In this document: in pieces, positions 14,520-25,234 of the stretch | How the letters are laid out: each line of letters opens with the position of its first letter | Numbering within the stretch: position 1 is the first letter of the stretch | Assembly: GCA_029961685.1 (NCBI GenBank) | Contig: JARWKL010000015.1 | Coordinates: forward strand, 12,584,801-12,648,800 | DNA: 64,000 nt | From: Aristolochia californica | Lineage: Eukaryota > Streptophyta > Magnoliopsida > Piperales > Aristolochiaceae | Direction: 5' to 3' | Position numbers and translations under genes: made by a program | The notes under the pieces: model-generated | What the model was told of the DNA's origin: nothing | Seen by the model: the letters and a program-made list of their open reading frames with translations, nothing else | Database searches by the model: none

Positions 14520-17315
14520 GGAAAAATGGGAGAGTGAAAACTCAAGTTTGGATCTGAAAAAAAAAAAATTTGAAATGCACAACTGCTGAGAGAGATAATT
14601 CCGAAAAGTATCTGTGATTTTTAAGGATGGGCAAAAAGTGGGTTGTTTGGCCCTGGTAAATATCCAACCACTTGCGAATTGTACTTTTTCTACTTCCCCC
14701 TAATTTTTGGATCTGAAGGCCACTTGCATCCTCAACATGCTTGTGGCTTGCATATCCACCACACTTAAAACATGTGAGGATCAGTTAGAGGTCCCTTTCC
14801 TATAAAATTCCACCAGGCTATTATTAGGGGGTTGTACTTGTGGAATTTCCCAAACATTGATTTTGGAGCTCATTTTTAGTGCGTGAAATAATTTTCTACT
14901 TATTATTATAGTTTTCAAATTTTTTTGCACACACGAACTCTAAAATTTTCATTTAGTTGCGATCTGATATCTTTTTTGTTTACGAGGAAAAATGGGAGAG
15001 TGAAAACAAAAGTTTGGATCTGAAAAAAAAAAATTTTGAAATGCACAAATGCTGAGAGAGATAATTTCGACAAGTATCTGTGATTTTTAAGGATAGGGAA
15101 AAAGTCGGTTCTTTGGCCCTGGTAAATATCCAACCACTTGAGAATTGTACTTTTTTTTCTCCCCCCTAATTTTTGGATCTGAAGGCCACTTGCATCCTCA
15201 ACATGCTTGTGGCATGCATATCCACCACACTTAAAATATGTGAGGATCAGTTAGAGGTCCCTTTCCTATAAAATTCCACCAAGCTATTATTAGGGGGTTG
15301 TACTTGTGGAATTTCCCAAACATGGATTTTGGAGCTCATTTTTTAGTGCATGAAATAATTTTATACTTATTATTATAGTTTTCAAATTTTTTTGCACACA
15401 CGAACTCTAAAATTTTCGTTTTGTTGCGATCTTATATCTTTTTTGTTTTCGAGGAAAAATGGGAGAGAGAAAAATCAAGTTTGGATCCGAAAAAAAAAAT
15501 TGAAATGCACAAATGTTGAGAGAGATAATTCTGAAAAGTATCTGTGATTTTTAAGGATAGGCAAAAAGTGGGTTGTTTGGCCATGGCAAATATCCAACCA
15601 CTTGAGAGTTGTACTTTTTCTACTCCCCCCTAATTTTTGGATCTGAAGGCCACTTGCATCCTCAACATGCTAGTGGCATGCATATCCACCACACTTAAAA
15701 CATGTGAGGATCAGTTAAAGGTCCCTTTCCTATAAAATTCCACCAACCTATTGTTAGGGGGTTGTACTAGTGGAATTTCCCAAACATGGATTTTGGAGCT
15801 CATTTTTAGTGCCTGAAATAATTTTCTACTTATTATTATAGTTTTCAAATTTTTTTGCACAGACGAACTCTAAAATTTTCATTTTGTTACGATCTTATAT
15901 CTTTTTTGTTTACGAGGAAAAATGGGAGAGTGAAAACTCAAGTTTGGATCTTAAAGAAAAAAAATTTGAAATGCACAAATGCTGAGAGAGATAATTCCGA
16001 AAGGTATATGTGAATTTTAAGGACAGGCAAAAAGTGGGTTGTTTGGCCCTGGTAAATATCCAACCACTTGAGAATTTAACTTTTTCTACTCCCCCCTAAT
16101 TTTTTGATCTGAAGGCCACTTGCATCCTCAACATGCTTGTGGCATGCATATATACCACACTTGAAACATGTGAGGATCATTTAGAGGTCCCTTTCCCATA
16201 AAAGTCCACCAAGCTATTATTAGGGGGTTGTGTACTAGTGGAATTTCCCAAACATGGATTTTGGAGCTCATTTTAGTGCGTGAAATAATTTTCTACTTAT
16301 TATTATAGTTTTCAATTTTTTTTACACACAAGAACTCTAAAATTTTCATTTTGTTGCGATCTTATATCTTTTTTGTTTATGAGGAAAAATGGGAGATTGA
16401 AAATTCAAGTTTGGATCTGAAAAAAAAAAAATTGAAATGCCCAAATGCTGAGAGAGATAATTCCGAAAAGTATATGTGATTTTTAAGGATAGGGAAAAAC
16501 TGGGTTGTTTGGCCCTGGTAAATATCCAACCACTTGAGAATTGTATTTTTTCTACTCCCCCCTAATTTTTGGATCTGAAGGCCACTTGCATCCTCAACAT
16601 GCTTGTCGCATGCATATCCACCACACTTAAAACATGTGAGGATCAGTTAGAGGACCCTTTCCTATAAAATTCCACCAAGCTATTATTAGGAGGTTGTGTA
16701 CTAGTGGAATTTCCCATGCATGGATTTTGGAGCTCATTTTTAGTGCCTGAAATAATTTTCTACTTATTATTATAGTTTTCAAATTTTTTTGCACACAGGA
16801 ACTCTAAAATTTTCATTTTGTTACGATCTTATATCTTTTTTGTTTACGAGGAAAAATGGGAGAGTGAAAACTCAAGTTTGGATATGAAAAAAAAAATTTG
16901 AAATGCACAAATGCTGAGAGAGATAATTCCAAAAAGTATCTGTGTTTTTTAAGGATAGGCAAAAAGTGGGTTGTTTGGCCCTGGTAAATATCCAACCACT
17001 TGAAAATTTTACTTTTTCTACTCCCCCCTAATTTTTGGATCTGAAGGCCACTTGCATCCTCAACATGCTTGTGGCATGCACATCCACCACACTTAAAACA
17101 TCTGAGGATCAGTTAGAGGTCCCTTTCCGATAAAATTCCACCAAGATATTATTAGGGGGTTGTGTACTAGTGCAATTTCCCAAGCATGGATTTTGGAGCT
17201 CATTTTTAGTGCCTGAAATAATTTTCTACTTATTATCATAGTTTTTAAATTTTTTTGCACACAGGAACTCTTAAATTTTCATTTTGTTGCGATCTTATAT
17301 CTTTTTTGTTTACGA
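14520..17315 (+). repeat. Segmental repeat b, copy 2 (6 monomers)
   Basis: This is the partner of 1,957-4,752. The correspondence is interrupted between about 16,541 and 16,657, where diagnostic bases match a nearby monomer at 14.2-14.3 kb instead (annotated separately). It resumes with 'ttgtgtactag' and 'cccatgcatgg'. After about 17,315 the sequence follows the 8.4-8.8 kb lineage. Confidence 0.85.
16541..16657 (+). repeat. Conversion-like patch inside repeat b, copy 2
   Basis: Three linked rare variants lie here: 'ttgtattttttctac', 'cttgtcgcatgc' and 'gaggaccctttcc'. The same three occur together at 14,213-14,329, a donor-like site 2,328 bp upstream (5 monomers). The paired copy at about 3.98-4.10 kb has the common bases at all three sites. 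Repeat-b markers bracket the patch at 16.1 kb ('catatataccac') and 16,711 ('cccatgcatgg'). Gene conversion or a double exchange in register explains this best. Confidence 0.65.
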
Positions 17316-18636
17316 GGAAAAATGGGAGAGAGAAAACTCAAGTTTGGATCTGAAAAAAAAAAATTGAAATGCACAAATGCTGAGAGAGATAATTCCAAAA
17401 AGAATCTGTGATTTTTAAGGATAGGCAAAAAGTAGGTTGTTTGGCCCTGGTAAATATCCAACCTCTGGAAAATTGTACTTTTTCTACTCCCCCATAATTT
17501 TTGGATCTGAAGGCCATTTGCATCCTCAACATGCTTGTGGCATGCACATCCACCACACTTAAAACATGTGAGGATCAGTTAGAGGTCCCTTTCCTATAAA
17601 ATTCCACCAAGCTATTATTAGGGAGTTGTACTAGTGGAATTTCCCAAACATGGATTTTGGAGCTCATTTTTAGTGCGTGAAATAATTTTCTACTTATTAT
17701 TATAGTTTTCAAATTTTTTTGCACACAGGAACTCTAAATTTTCATTTTGTTGCGATCTTATATCTTTTTTGTTTACGAGGAAAAATGGGAGAGTGAAAAC
17801 TCAAGTTTGGATCTGAAAAAAAAAAATTGAAAAGCACAAATGCCGAGAGAGATAATTCCGAAAAGTATCTGTGATTTTTGAGGATAGGCAAAAAGTGGGC
17901 TGTTTGGCCCCTGTAAATTTCCAACCACTTGAGAATTGTATTTTTTCTACTCCCCCCGAATTTTTGGATCTGAAGGCCACTTGCATCCTCAACATGCTTG
18001 TGGCATGCACATCCACCACACTTAAAACATGTGAGGATCAGTTAGAGGTCCCTTTCCTATAAAATTTCACCAAGCTATTATTAGGGGGTTATACTAGTGG
18101 AATTTCCGAAACATGGATTTTGGAGCTCATTTTTAGTGTGTGAAATAATTTTCTACTTATTCTTATAGTTTTCAAATTTTTTCGCACACATGAACTCTAA
18201 AATTTTCATTTTGTTGCGATCTTATATCTTTTTTGTTTACGAGGCAAAGTGGGAGAGTGAAAACTCAAGTTAGGATCTGAACAAAAAAAAATTTTGAAAT
18301 GCACAAATGCTGAGAGAGATAATTCCGAAAAGTATCCGTGATTTTTAAGGATAGGCAAAAAGTGGGTTGTTTGGCCATGGCAAATATCCAACCACTTGAG
18401 AATTGTACTTTTTCTACTCCCCCCTAATTTTTGGATCTAAAGGCCACTTGCATCCTCAACATGCTTGTGGCATGCACATCCACCACACTTAAAACATGTG
18501 AGGATCAGTTAGAGGTCCCTTTCCTATAAAATTCAACCAAGCTATTATTAGGGGGTTGAACTAGTGGAATTTCCCAAACATGGATTTTGGAGCTCATTTT
18601 TAGTGCGTGAAATAATTTTCTATTTATTATTATAGT

Positions 18637-18764
18637 TTTCAAATTTTTTTGCACACACGAACTCTAAAATTTTCATTTTTTTACGATCTTATATCTTTTT
18701 TGTTTATGAGGAAAAATGGGAGAGTGAAAACTCAAGTTTGGATCTGAAAAAAAAAAATTTGAAA
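18637..18764. repeat. Inverted repeat 1 of the monomer (14-bp arms)
   Basis: The left arm 'tttcaaattttttt' (18,637-18,650) is the exact reverse complement of 'aaaaaaatttgaaa' (18,751-18,764), with 100 bp between them. The pair sits at monomer positions 34-47 and 148-161 and recurs in most monomers. Arms vary in D-type ('caaattttattg') and G-type monomers. It could extrude as a hairpin or reflect an old inverted duplication. The arms are low-complexity A/T, so chance contributes. Confidence 0.7.
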
Positions 18765-18906
18765 TGCACAAATGCTGAAAGAGATAATTCCGAAAAGTAT
18801 CTGTGATTTTTAAGGATAGGCAAAAAGTGGGTTGTTTGGCCCTGGTAAATATCCAACCACTTGAGAATTGTACTTTTTCTACTCCCCCCTAATTTTTGGA
18901 TCTGAA
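18737..18906 (+). repeat. Internal direct repeat 'tttggatctgaa', 158 bp apart
   Basis: The 12-mer 'tttggatctgaa' occurs at 18,737-18,748 and again at 18,895-18,906, a spacing of 158 bp inside the 465-bp monomer. A weaker third relative, 'tttggagctcat', starts about 156 bp further on at 19,051. Three near-equal spacings in a 465-bp unit suggest, but do not prove, an ancestral trimer of ~155-bp units. The sequences between the repeats show little obvious similarity by eye. Confidence 0.6.
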
Positions 18907-19020
18907 GGCCACTTGCATCCTCAACATGCTTGTGGCATGCATATCCACCACACTTAAAACATGTGAGGATCAGTTAGAGGTCCCTTTCCAATAAAATTCC
19001 ACCAAGCTATTATTAGGGGG
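18885..19020. repeat. Inverted repeat 2 of the monomer (C-run/G-run, 9-bp arms)
   Basis: 'ccccctaat' at 18,885-18,893 is the exact reverse complement of 'attaggggg' at 19,012-19,020, with 118 bp between them (monomer positions 282-290 and 409-417). It is present in most monomers of the window. C-type monomers alter one arm ('cccccgctaat'), while F and J types alter bases next to it. Its span of ~136 bp is similar to that of inverted repeat 1 (128 bp), so each monomer carries two consecutive, non-nested potential hairpins. Confidence 0.7.
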
Positions 19021-21710
19021 TTGTACTAGTGGAATTTCCCAAACATGGATTTTGGAGCTCATTTTTAGTGCGTGAAATAATTTTCTATTTATTATTATAG
19101 TTTTCAAATTTTTTTGCCCACATGAACTCTAAAATTTTCATTTTGTTGCGATCTTATATCTTTTTTTTTTACGAGGAAAACTGGGAGAGAGAAAACTCAA
19201 GTTTGGATCTGAAAAAAAAAAAAATTTGAAATGCACAAATGCTAAGAGAGATAATTCCGAAAAGTATCTGTGATTTTTAAGGATAGGCAAAAAGTGGGTT
19301 GTTTGGCCCTGGTAAATATCCAACCACTTGAGAATTGTACTTTTTCTACTCCCCCCTAATTTTTGGATCTGAAGGCCACTTGCATCCTCAACATGCATGT
19401 GGCATGCATATCCACCACACTTAAAACATGTGACGATCAGTTAGAGGTCGCTTTCCAATAAAATTCCACCAAGCTATTATTAGGGGGTTGTACTAGTGGA
19501 ATTTCCCAAACATGGATTTTGGAGCTCATTTTTAGTGCGTGAAATAATTTTCTATTTATTATTAAAGTTTTCAAATTTTTTTGCTCACATGAACTCTAAA
19601 ATTTTCATTTTGTTGCGATCTTATATCTTTTTTGTTTACGGGGAAAAATGGGAGAGTGAAAACTCAAGTTTGGATCTGAAAAAAAAAAAATTTGAAATGC
19701 ACAAATGCTGAGAGAGATAATTCCGAAAAGTATCTGTGATTTTTAAGGATAGGCAAAAAGTGGGTTGTTTGGCCCTGGTAAATATCCAACCACTTGAGAA
19801 TTGTACTCTTTCTACTCCCCCCTAATTTTTGGATCTGAAGGCCACTTGCAACCTCAACATGCTTGTGGCATGCACATCCACCACAATTAAAACTTGTGAG
19901 GATCAGTTAGAGGTCCCTTTCCTATAAAATTCCACCAAGCTATTACAAGGGGGTTGTACAAGTGGAATTTCCCAAACATGGATTTTGGAGATCATTTTTA
20001 GTCCGTGAAATAATTTTCTATTTATTATTATAGTTTTCAAACTTTTTTGCACACATGAACTCTAAAATTTTCATTTTGTTGCGATCTTATATCTTTTTTG
20101 TTTACGAGGAAAAATGGGAGAGTGAAAACTAAAGTTTAAATCTGAAAAAAAAAAATTTGAAATTCACAAATGCTGAGAGAGATAATTCCGAAAAGTATCT
20201 GTGATTTTGAAGGATAGGCAAAAAGTGCGTTGTTTGGCCCCGGTAAATATCCAACCACTTGAGAATTGTACTTTTTCTACTCCCCCCTAATTTTTGGATC
20301 TGAAGGCCACATGCATCCTCAACATGCTTGTGGCATGCATATCCACCACACTTAAAACATGTGAGGATCAGTTCGAGGTCCCTTTCCTATAAAATTCCAC
20401 CAAGCTATTATTAGGGGGTTGTACTAGTGGAATTTCCCAAACATGGATTTTGGAGCTCATTTTTAGTGCGTGAAATAATTTTCTATTTATTATTATAGTT
20501 TTCAAATTTTTTTGCACACATGAACTCTTAAATTATCATTTTGTTGCGATCTTATATCTTTTTTGTTTACGAGGACAAATGGGGGAGTGAAAACTCAAGT
20601 TTGGATCGGAAAAAAAAAAAATTGAAATGCAGAAATGCTGGGAGAGATAATTCCGAAAAGTATCTGTGATTTTTAAGGATAGGCAAAAAGTGGGTTGTTT
20701 GGCCCCGGTAATATCCAACCACTTGAGAAATGTACTTTTTCTACTCCCCCCTAATATTTGGATCTGAAGGCCTCTTGCATCCTCAACATGCTTGTGGCAT
20801 GCATATCCACCACACTTAAAACATGTGAGGATCAGCTAGAGGTCCCTTTCCTATAAAATTCCACCAAGCTATTATTAGGGGGTTGTACTAGTGGAATTTC
20901 GTAAACATGGATATTGGAGATCATTTTTAGTGCGTGAAATAATTTTCTATTTATTATTATAGTTTTCAAACTTTTTTGCACACATGAATTCTAAAATTTT
21001 CATTTTGTTGCGATCTTATATCTTTTTTGTTTATGAGGAAAAATGGGAGAGTGAAAAATGAAGTTTGGATCTAAAAAAAAAATATTTGAAATACACAAAA
21101 GCTGAGAGAGATAATTCCGAAAAGTATCTGTGATTTTTAAGGATAGGCAAAAAGTGGGTTGTTTGGCCCCCGTAAATATCCAACCACTTGAGAATTGTAT
21201 TTTTTCTACTCCCCCGTAATTTTTGGATCTGAAGGCCACTTGCATCCTCAACATGCTTGTGGCATGCATATCCACGACACTTAAAACATGTGAGGATCAG
21301 TTAGAGGTCCCTTTCCTATAAAATTCCACCAAGCTATTATTAGGGGGTTGTACTAGTGGAATTTCCCAAACATGGATTTTGGAGCTCATTTTTAGTGCGT
21401 GAAATAATTTTCTATTTATTATTATAGTTTTCAAATTTTTTTGCAGACAAGAACTCTAAAATTTTCAGTTGTTCCGATCTTATTCCTTTTTTATTTACGA
21501 GGAAAAAAGGGAGAGTGAAAACTCAAGTTTGGATCTGAAAAAAAAAAATTTGAAAGGCACAAATGCTAAGGGAGATAATTCCGAAAAGTATCTGTGATTT
21601 TTAAGGATAAGCAAAAAGTGGGTTGTTTGGCCCTGGTAAATATCCAACCACTTTAGAATTGTACTTTTTCTACTCCCCCCTAATTTTTGGATCTGAAGGC
21701 CACTTGCATC

Positions 21711-21720
21711 CTCAAGCATG
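21711..21720 (+). other. 10-bp deletion between 'catgc' words
   Basis: 'ctcaagcatgcatatcc' replaces the usual 'ctcaacatgcttgtggcatg' plus 'catatcc'. The missing 10 bp lie between the two copies of 'catgc' that flank 'ttgtgg', the pattern expected from a microhomology-mediated or replication-slippage deletion. It is seen once only. Confidence 0.8.
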
Positions 21721-21980
21721 CATATCCACCACACTTAAAACATGTGAGGATCAGTTAGAGGTCCCTTTCCTATAAAATTCCACCAAGCTATTATGAGGGG
21801 GTTGTCCTAGTGGAATTTCCCAAACATGGATTTTGGAGATCATTTTTAGTGCGTGAAATAATTTTCTATTTATTATTCTAGTTTTCAAACTTTTTTGCAC
21901 ACATGAACTCTAAAATTTTCATTTTGTTGCGATCTTATATCTTTTTTATTTACGAGGAAAAATGGGAGAGTGAAAACCCA

Positions 21981-23226
21981 AGTTTGGATCTGAAAAAAAA
22001 AAATTGAAATGCACAAATGCTGAGAGAGATAATACCGAAAATTATCTGTGATTTTTAAGGTAGGCAAAAAGTGGGTTGTTTCGCCCCGGTAAATATCCAA
22101 CCACTTGGGAATTGTACTTTTTCTACTCCCCCCTAATTTTTGGATCTGAAGGCCACTTGCATCCTCAACAAGCTTGTTGCATGCATATCCACCACACTTA
22201 AAACATGTGAGGATCAGTTAGAGGTCCCTTTCCTATAAAATTCCACCAAGCTATTATTAGGGGTTGTACTAGTGGAATTTCCCAAACATGGATTTTGGAG
22301 CTCATTTTTAGTGCGTGAAATAATTTTCTTTTTATTATTATAGTTTTCAAATTTTTTTGCACACATGAACTCTATAATTTTCATTTTGTTGTGATCTTAT
22401 ATCTTTTTTGTTTACGAGGAAAAATGGGAGAGTGAAAACTCAAGTTTGGATCTGAAAAAAAAAATTTGAAATGCACAAATGCTGAGAGAGATAATTCCGA
22501 AAAGTATCTGTGATTTTTAAGTATAGGCAAAAAGTGGGTTGCTTGGTCCCGGTAAATATCCAACCACTTGAGAATTGTATTTTTTCTACTCCCCCCTAAT
22601 TTTTGGATCTGAAGGCCACTTGCATCCTCAATATGCTTGTGGCATGCATATCCACCACACTTAAAACATGTGAGGATCAGTTAGAGGTCCCTTTCCTATA
22701 AAATTCCACCAAGCTATTATTAGGGGGTTGTACTAGTGGAATTTCCGAAACATGGATTTTGGAGCTCATTTTTAGTGCGTGAAATAATTTTCTATTTATT
22801 ATTATAGTTTTCAAATTTTTTTGCACCCAAGAACTCTAAAATTTTCATTTTGTTCCGATCTTATTTCTTTTTTGTTTACGAGGAAAAATGGGAGAGTGAA
22901 AACTCAAGTTTGGATCTGAAAAAAAAAAAATTTGAAATGCACAAATGCTAAGGGAGATAATTCCGAAAAGTATCTGTGATTTTTAAGGATAAGCAAAAAG
23001 TGGGTTGTTTGGCCCTGGTAAATATCCAACCACTTGAGAATTGTACTCTTTCTACTCCCCCCTAATTTTTGGATCTGAAGACCACTTGCATCCTCAGCAT
23101 GCTTGTGGCATGCATATCCACCACACTTAAAACATGTGAGGATCAGTTAGAGGTCCCTTTCTTATCAAATTCCACCAAGCTATTATTAGGGGGTTGTACT
23201 AGTGGAATTTCCCAAACAAGGATTTT
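21981..23226 (+). repeat. Segmental repeat c, copy 1 (2.7 monomers)
   Basis: Pairs with 25,235-26,480 at an offset of 3,254 bp (7 monomers). Shared private-looking variants, in order: 'gataataccgaaaattatc', 'ttaaggtaggc', 'tttcgccccgg', 'cttgggaattg', 'acaagcttgttgcatgc', 'attaggggttg', 'ttctttttatt', 'ctctataatttt', 'ttgtgatc', 'aagtataggc', 'gcttggtcccgg', 'caatatgcttg', 'cacccaagaac', 'gttccgatc', 'ctaagggagata', 'ggataagc', 'gtactctttc', 'gaagacc', 'ctcagcatgc', 'ttcttatcaaat'. I noted no difference inside the paired interval in the stretches compared. Confidence 0.9.
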
Positions 23227-23754
23227 GAATCTCATTTTTAGTGCTTGAAATAATTTTCTTTTTATTATTATAGTTTTCAAATTTTTTTGCACACATGAAC
23301 CCTAAAATTTTCATTTTGTTGCGATCTTATATATTTTTTGTTTACGAGGAAAAATGGGAGAGAGAAAACTCAAGATGGGATCTGAAAAAAAAAATTGAAA
23401 TGCACAAATGCTGAGAGAGATAATTCCGAAAAGTATCTGTGATTTTTAAGGATTGGCAAAAAGTAGGTTGTTTGGCCCTGGTAAATATCCAACCACTTGA
23501 GAATTGTACTTTTTCTACTCCCCCCCTAATTTTTGGATCTGAAGGCAACTTGCATCCTCAACATGCTTGTCGCATGCATATCCAGCACACTTAAAACATA
23601 TGAGGATCAGTTAGAGGTCCCTTTCCTATAAAATTCCACCAAGCTATTATTTGGGGGTTGTACTAGTGGAATTTCCCAAACATGGATTTTGGAGCTCATT
23701 TTTAGTGCGTGAAATAATTTTCAATTTATTATTATAGTTTTTAAATTTTTTTGC
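23227..23754 (+). repeat. Single monomer between repeats c and d
   Basis: About one satellite monomer with private changes: 'gaatctcatttttagtgcttg', 'catgaaccctaaa', 'caagatgggatctg', seven C in the C run, 'gaaggcaac', 'cttgtcgcatgc', 'tccagcacac' and 'attatttggggg'. Nothing else is present. Confidence 0.65.
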
Positions 23755-25080
23755 ACACATGAACTCTAAAATTTTCATTTTGTTGCGATCTTATATCTTT
23801 TTTGTTTACGAGGAAAAATGGGAGAGTGAAAACTCAAGTTTGGATCTGAAAAAAAAAAAACTTGAAATGCACAATTGCTGAGAGAGATAATTCCGAAAAG
23901 TATCTGTGATTTTTAAGGATAGGGTAAAAGTGGGTTGTTTGGCCCTGGTAAATATCCAACCACTTGAGAATTATACTTTTTCTACTCCCCCCTATTTTTT
24001 GGATCTGAAGGCCACTTGCATCCTCAACATGCTTCTGGTATGCATATCCACCACACTTAAAACATGTGAGGATCAGTTAGAGCTCCCTTTCCTGTATAAT
24101 TCCACCTAGCTATTATTAGGGAGTTGTACTAGTGGAATTTCCCAAACATGTATTTTGGAGCTCATTTTTAGTGCGTGAAATAATTTTCTCTTTATTATTA
24201 TAGTTTTCAAATTTTTTTGCACACATGAACTCTAAAATTTTCATTTTGTTGCGATCTTATATCTTTTTTGTTTACGAGGAAAAATGGGAGAGAGAAAACT
24301 CAAGTTTGCATCTTAAAAAAAAAAAAAATTTGTCATGGACAAACGCTGAGAGAGATAATTCCGAAAAGTATCTGTGATTTTTAAGGATAGGCAAAAAGTG
24401 GGTTGTTTGGCCCTGGTAAATATCCAACCATTTGAGAATTGTACTTTTTCTACTCCCCCCTAATTTTTGGATCTGAAGGCCACTTGCATCCTCAACATGC
24501 TTGTGGCATGCATATCCACCACACTTAAAACATGTGAGGATCAGTTAGAGGTCCCTTTCCTATAAAATTCCACCAATCTATTATTAGGGGGTTGTACTAG
24601 TGGAATTTCCCAAACATGGACTTTGGAGTTCAATTTTAGTGCGTGAAATAATTTTCTATTTATTATAATAGTTTTCAAATTTTTTTGCATACATGAACTC
24701 TAAAATTTCATTTTGTTACGATCTTATATCTTTTTTGTTTACGAGGAAAAATGGGAGAGTGAAAACTCAAGTTTGGATCTGAAAAAAATAAATTTGAAAT
24801 GCACAAATGCTTAGAGAGATAATTCCGAAAAGTATCTGTGATTTTTAAGGATAGGCAAAAAGTGGGTTGTTTGGCCCTGGTAAATATCCAACCACTTGAG
24901 AATTGTACTTTTTCTACTTCCCCCTAATTTTTGGATCTGAAGGCCACTTGCATCCTCAACATACTTGTGGCATTCATATCCACCACACTTAAAACATGTG
25001 AGGATCAGTTAGAGCTGCCTTTCCTATAAAATTCCACCAAGCTATTATTAGGGGGTTGTACTAGTGGAATTTCCCAAACA
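23755..25080 (+). repeat. Segmental repeat d, copy 1 (~3 monomers)
   Basis: Pairs with 30,265-31,590 at an offset of 6,510 bp (14 monomers). Shared variants: 'aaaacttgaaatgcacaatt', 'agggtaaaag', 'cttctggtatgc', 'gagctccc', 'cacctagct', 'gggagttg', 'catgtattttgg', 'gtttgcatct', 'tttgtcatggac', 'gagttcaattttag', 'attataatag', 'gcatacatg', 'aaaaataaatttg', 'acttccccc', 'catacttgtgg', 'gagctgcc'. The copies differ at scattered sites, so the exchange is older than repeat c. Confidence 0.85.
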
Positions 25081-25234
25081 TGGATTTTGGAGCTCATTTT
25101 TAGTGAGTGAAATAATTTTCTATTTATTATTATTGTTTTCAAATTTTTTTGCACACATGAACTCTAAAATTTTCATTTTGTTGCGATCTTATATCTTTTT
25201 TGTTCACGAGGAAAAATGGGAGAGTGAAAACACT

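Larger units (their letters stand above)
1..18603 (+). repeat. Array block I: older, heterogeneous subfamily
   Basis: About 40 monomers. Most have 'cacacgaac' or 'cacaggaac' and 'ttctacttatt', where block II has 'cacatgaac' and 'ttctatttatt' or 'ttctctttatt'. Several sublineages are mixed. Monomers with 'ccgccaagc' lie at 0.4-1.8 kb and 5.5-7.9 kb. Monomers with 'ttgtgtactag' lie at 3.6-4.6, 8.3, 9.2 and 16.2-17.2 kb. Monomers with 'gtacttgtgg' are scattered between 2.7 and 15.3 kb. Duplicated segments inside this block show visible divergence, unlike the near-identical copies at the right. Confidence 0.8.
18604..19068 (+). repeat. Representative satellite monomer (465 bp)
   Basis: This copy is close to the consensus and exactly 465 bp, so it serves as a map. 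With base 1 at 'tgcgtgaaat', the order is: AT-rich segment 11-47; 'gcacaca' 48-54; a T-rich stretch to about 112; 'tttggatctgaa' 134-145; A tract and 'tttgaaatgc' to 164; 'ataattccgaaaag' 181-194; 'aaagtgggttg' 221-231; 'ccctggtaaatatcc' 238-252; C6 run 281-286; 'tttggatctgaa' 292-303; 'catgcttgtggcatgcat' 332-349; 'acttaaaacatgtgagg' about 349-365; G5 run 413-417; 'actagt' 422-427; 'gagctc' 452-457. The consensus carries one 'actagt' and one 'gagctc', so most monomers should have a single site for each hexamer. The phase chosen for base 1 is arbitrary. Confidence 0.93.
17631..21980 (+). repeat. Monomers spanning the block I/II transition
   Basis: About 9 monomers. 'ttctacttatt' gives way to 'ttctatttatt' at 18.62 kb and 'cacatgaac' becomes fixed from about 19.1 kb. 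Private variants include 'cgcacacatg' and 'cgaggcaaag' at 18.2 kb, 'attacaaggggg' at 19.94 kb, 'aagtttaaatctg' at 20.13 kb and 'cacaaaagctg' at 21.1 kb. No non-satellite DNA is present. Confidence 0.7.

Noticed and set aside
18784..18800. CENP-B box-like motif around 'attccgaaaagtatctg'
   Set aside because: The essential CGGG half and the TTCG core spacing of the mammalian box are absent. I found no match in the consensus on either strand.
19012..19020. 'ttaggggg' as a telomeric repeat
   Set aside because: There is one occurrence per 465-bp monomer and no tandem TTAGGG or TTTAGGG run anywhere, so it is simply part of the monomer.
18604..19068. Naming the satellite family or species
   Set aside because: I do not recognise the monomer from known families. 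Composition and length alone fit many plant and animal satellites, so any name would be a guess.
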